Shown: in pieces, positions 5,836 to 6,316 of the stretch
How the letters are laid out: every line of letters begins with the position of its first letter
Numbering within the stretch: the first letter of the stretch is position 1
Source of the DNA: an uncultured Clostridia bacterium
GTDB taxonomy: Bacteria > Bacillota > Clostridia > Oscillospirales > CAG-272
Reading direction: 5' to 3'
Length of the DNA stretch: 6,316 nucleotides
Assembly (NCBI GenBank): GCA_937892405.1
Contig: CALAFS010000227.1
Location: 1 to 6,316, forward strand
Notes under the pieces: model-generated
Database searches by the model: none
The model's input: only the letters and a program-made list of their open reading frames with translations
Told to the model about the DNA's origin: nothing
Made by a program: the position numbers and the translations under genes

Positions 5836-5842
5836 TCCTCCT
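5836..5842 (-). promoter_or_regulatory. Ribosome binding site of the small lipoprotein
   Basis: On the minus strand, a strong AAGGAGG lies about five bases (AAAAT) before ATG. It rules out longer starts in the same frame and places the lipoprotein signal at the N-terminus. Confidence 0.85.
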
Positions 5843-5859
5843 TCGGGTAATCCGGCATA

Positions 5860-5884
5860 CCGTTTTTCCCAAAAGGTAAAACGG
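5860..5884 (-). promoter_or_regulatory. Leader hairpin of the small lipoprotein mRNA
   Basis: CCGTTTT (5860-5866) pairs with AAAACGG (5878-5884) across an 11-nt loop, within the predicted 75-base leader. Stability is moderate because of the A-T pairs. No known riboswitch or attenuator pattern is recognised. Confidence 0.25.
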
Positions 5885-5912
5885 CGTTGGCGGTAAGGCG
5901 ATCCTTATCTTC

Positions 5913-5941
5913 ATTATACAATACCGGCGTCCCCTTGTCAA
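5913..5941 (-). promoter_or_regulatory. Perfect-consensus promoter of the small lipoprotein gene
   Basis: On the minus strand TTGACA (5941-5936), a 17-bp spacer and TATAAT (5918-5913) match the sigma-A consensus exactly. The start site should lie near 5906, giving a leader of about 75 bases. The gene is therefore probably transcribed strongly unless repressed. Confidence 0.92.
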
Positions 5942-6043
5942 TAGCGCGGGAAGACGATACGAAACCTAAGACTCCCCTGCCCTGCACACCGTAAAAACAT
6001 TCCCTTTGTTTTCCCCTCTCCGCCGCCTTTTCGCTGATTTTTC

Positions 6044-6060
6044 GCTTTTTCTGAAAAAGC
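6044..6060. other. Inverted repeat just upstream of the tRNA promoter
   Basis: GCTTTTT (6044-6050) and AAAAAGC (6054-6060) form a perfect 7-bp inverted repeat around CTG, ending two bases before the -35. It may serve as an AT-rich upstream element or a binding site. Positions 5942-6043 otherwise hold only pyrimidine-rich, non-coding sequence in which I see no gene. Confidence 0.35.
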
Positions 6061-6062
6061 TA

Positions 6063-6091
6063 TTGACTTTTCCTCCCCGCGGTGATATAAT
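6063..6091 (+). promoter_or_regulatory. Promoter of tRNA-Pro
   Basis: TTGACT (6063-6068) and TATAAT (6086-6091) are 17 bp apart, with TGA directly before the -10 as an extended -10. One base of the -35 deviates from consensus. It lies about 50 bp upstream of the tRNA, a typical distance for a short trimmed leader. Confidence 0.88.
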
Positions 6092-6140
6092 ATATCAGGT
6101 TTAGAAGAACAGCGCACCGCGTCGTCTTCTCAAAACCCAT

Positions 6141-6217
6141 CGGGGTGTGGCTCAGCTTGGTAGAGCGCTTGGTTCGGGACCAAGAGGCCGCTGGTTCGAA
6201 TCCAGTCACTCCGACCA
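6141..6217 (+). tRNA. tRNA-Pro (anticodon CGG)
   Basis: The cloverleaf is complete and CCA is encoded. The acceptor stem pairs 6141-6147 with 6207-6213 (one G-U), the D arm has GCTC/GAGC (6150-6153, 6163-6166), the anticodon stem CTTGG/CCAAG (6168-6172, 6180-6184) encloses loop TTCGGGA with anticodon CGG at 6175-6177, and the T arm carries TTCGAAT (6195-6201). The discriminator base is A6214 and CCA is 6215-6217. It reads CCG codons, which are frequent in these GC-rich genes. It is a single gene with its own promoter and terminator. Confidence 0.97.
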
Positions 6218-6218
6218 T

Positions 6219-6272
6219 ATCGAGTGTTCATAACAGACCTGAGGGTTTGGTATGGACACTCGATTGTTTTTT
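6219..6272 (+). terminator. Rho-independent terminator of tRNA-Pro
   Basis: Fourteen base pairs (6219-6232 with 6251-6264, one G-U) continue after one A-G mismatch into six more (6234-6239 with 6244-6249, one G-U), closed by the tetraloop TGAG, and are followed by six Ts (6267-6272). The hairpin begins two bases after the encoded CCA. The remaining 44 bases to the window edge show nothing I can support. Confidence 0.9.
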
Positions 6273-6316
6273 GCCTGAAATACTGTTTTTTATTGTTGCC
6301 GTGCAGGTTCTCCGCA

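Noticed and set aside
5832..5987. Longer start for the small lipoprotein
   Set aside because: The extension covers its perfect promoter and ribosome binding site and would bury the lipoprotein signal inside the protein.
6200..6316. Integration (att) site or mobile element at the 3' end of the tRNA
   Set aside because: No duplicated tRNA 3' end and no integrase are visible; the inverted repeat after CCA is explained by a terminator.

Overview
The window looks like a chromosomal housekeeping segment from a Gram-positive bacterium, most likely a gut-type, fairly GC-rich member of the Clostridia (Oscillospirales/Ruminococcaceae-like). The reasons are the Firmicutes gene content (a PfkA next to a clostridial-style MgsA homologue, a YwiB/DUF1934 protein, a HolA-type delta subunit), strong GGAGG-type ribosome binding sites, consensus sigma-A promoters in AT-rich gaps between GC-rich genes, two lipoproteins with Firmicutes-type lipoboxes, and a left edge made of short AT-rich tandem repeats next to a GC-rich palindrome. 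The taxon is an inference from style, not from a marker gene.

Layout. Positions 1-218 hold no gene, only a palindrome and short tandem repeats. A strong terminator (219-258) ends pfkA, which runs on the minus strand (260-1327). A divergent control region (1328-1556) carries a promoter for pfkA and a perfect-consensus promoter for an mgsA-like gene (1557-1997, plus strand), with two perfect dyads overlapping the mgsA promoter. Next on the plus strand come a DUF1934 protein (2084-2509), holA (2531-3556), a cyclophilin-type prolyl isomerase lipoprotein (3613-4188) and asnA (4271-5278). A perfect 20-bp-stem bidirectional terminator (5318-5363) separates asnA from a convergent small lipoprotein gene of unknown function (5454-5831, minus) that has its own perfect-consensus promoter. 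Last is a tRNA-Pro(CGG) gene with its own promoter and a long hairpin terminator (6063-6272).

How the genes relate. PfkA makes fructose 1,6-bisphosphate, upstream of dihydroxyacetone phosphate, and a true methylglyoxal synthase would drain dihydroxyacetone phosphate when phosphate is short, so their divergent pairing makes metabolic sense. The MgsA homologue, however, seems to lack several residues considered catalytic in E. coli MgsA; this is the most interesting point in the window. The four downstream genes (DUF1934, replication clamp-loader subunit, extracytoplasmic foldase, asparagine synthesis) share a direction and short gaps but no obvious pathway.

I see no mobile element, CRISPR array, toxin-antitoxin pair, defence system or other clearly novel multi-gene system. 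The unusual signals are regulatory (dyads and a palindromic Shine-Dalgarno at mgsA), the altered MgsA active site, the repeat patch at the left edge and the orphan lipoprotein.
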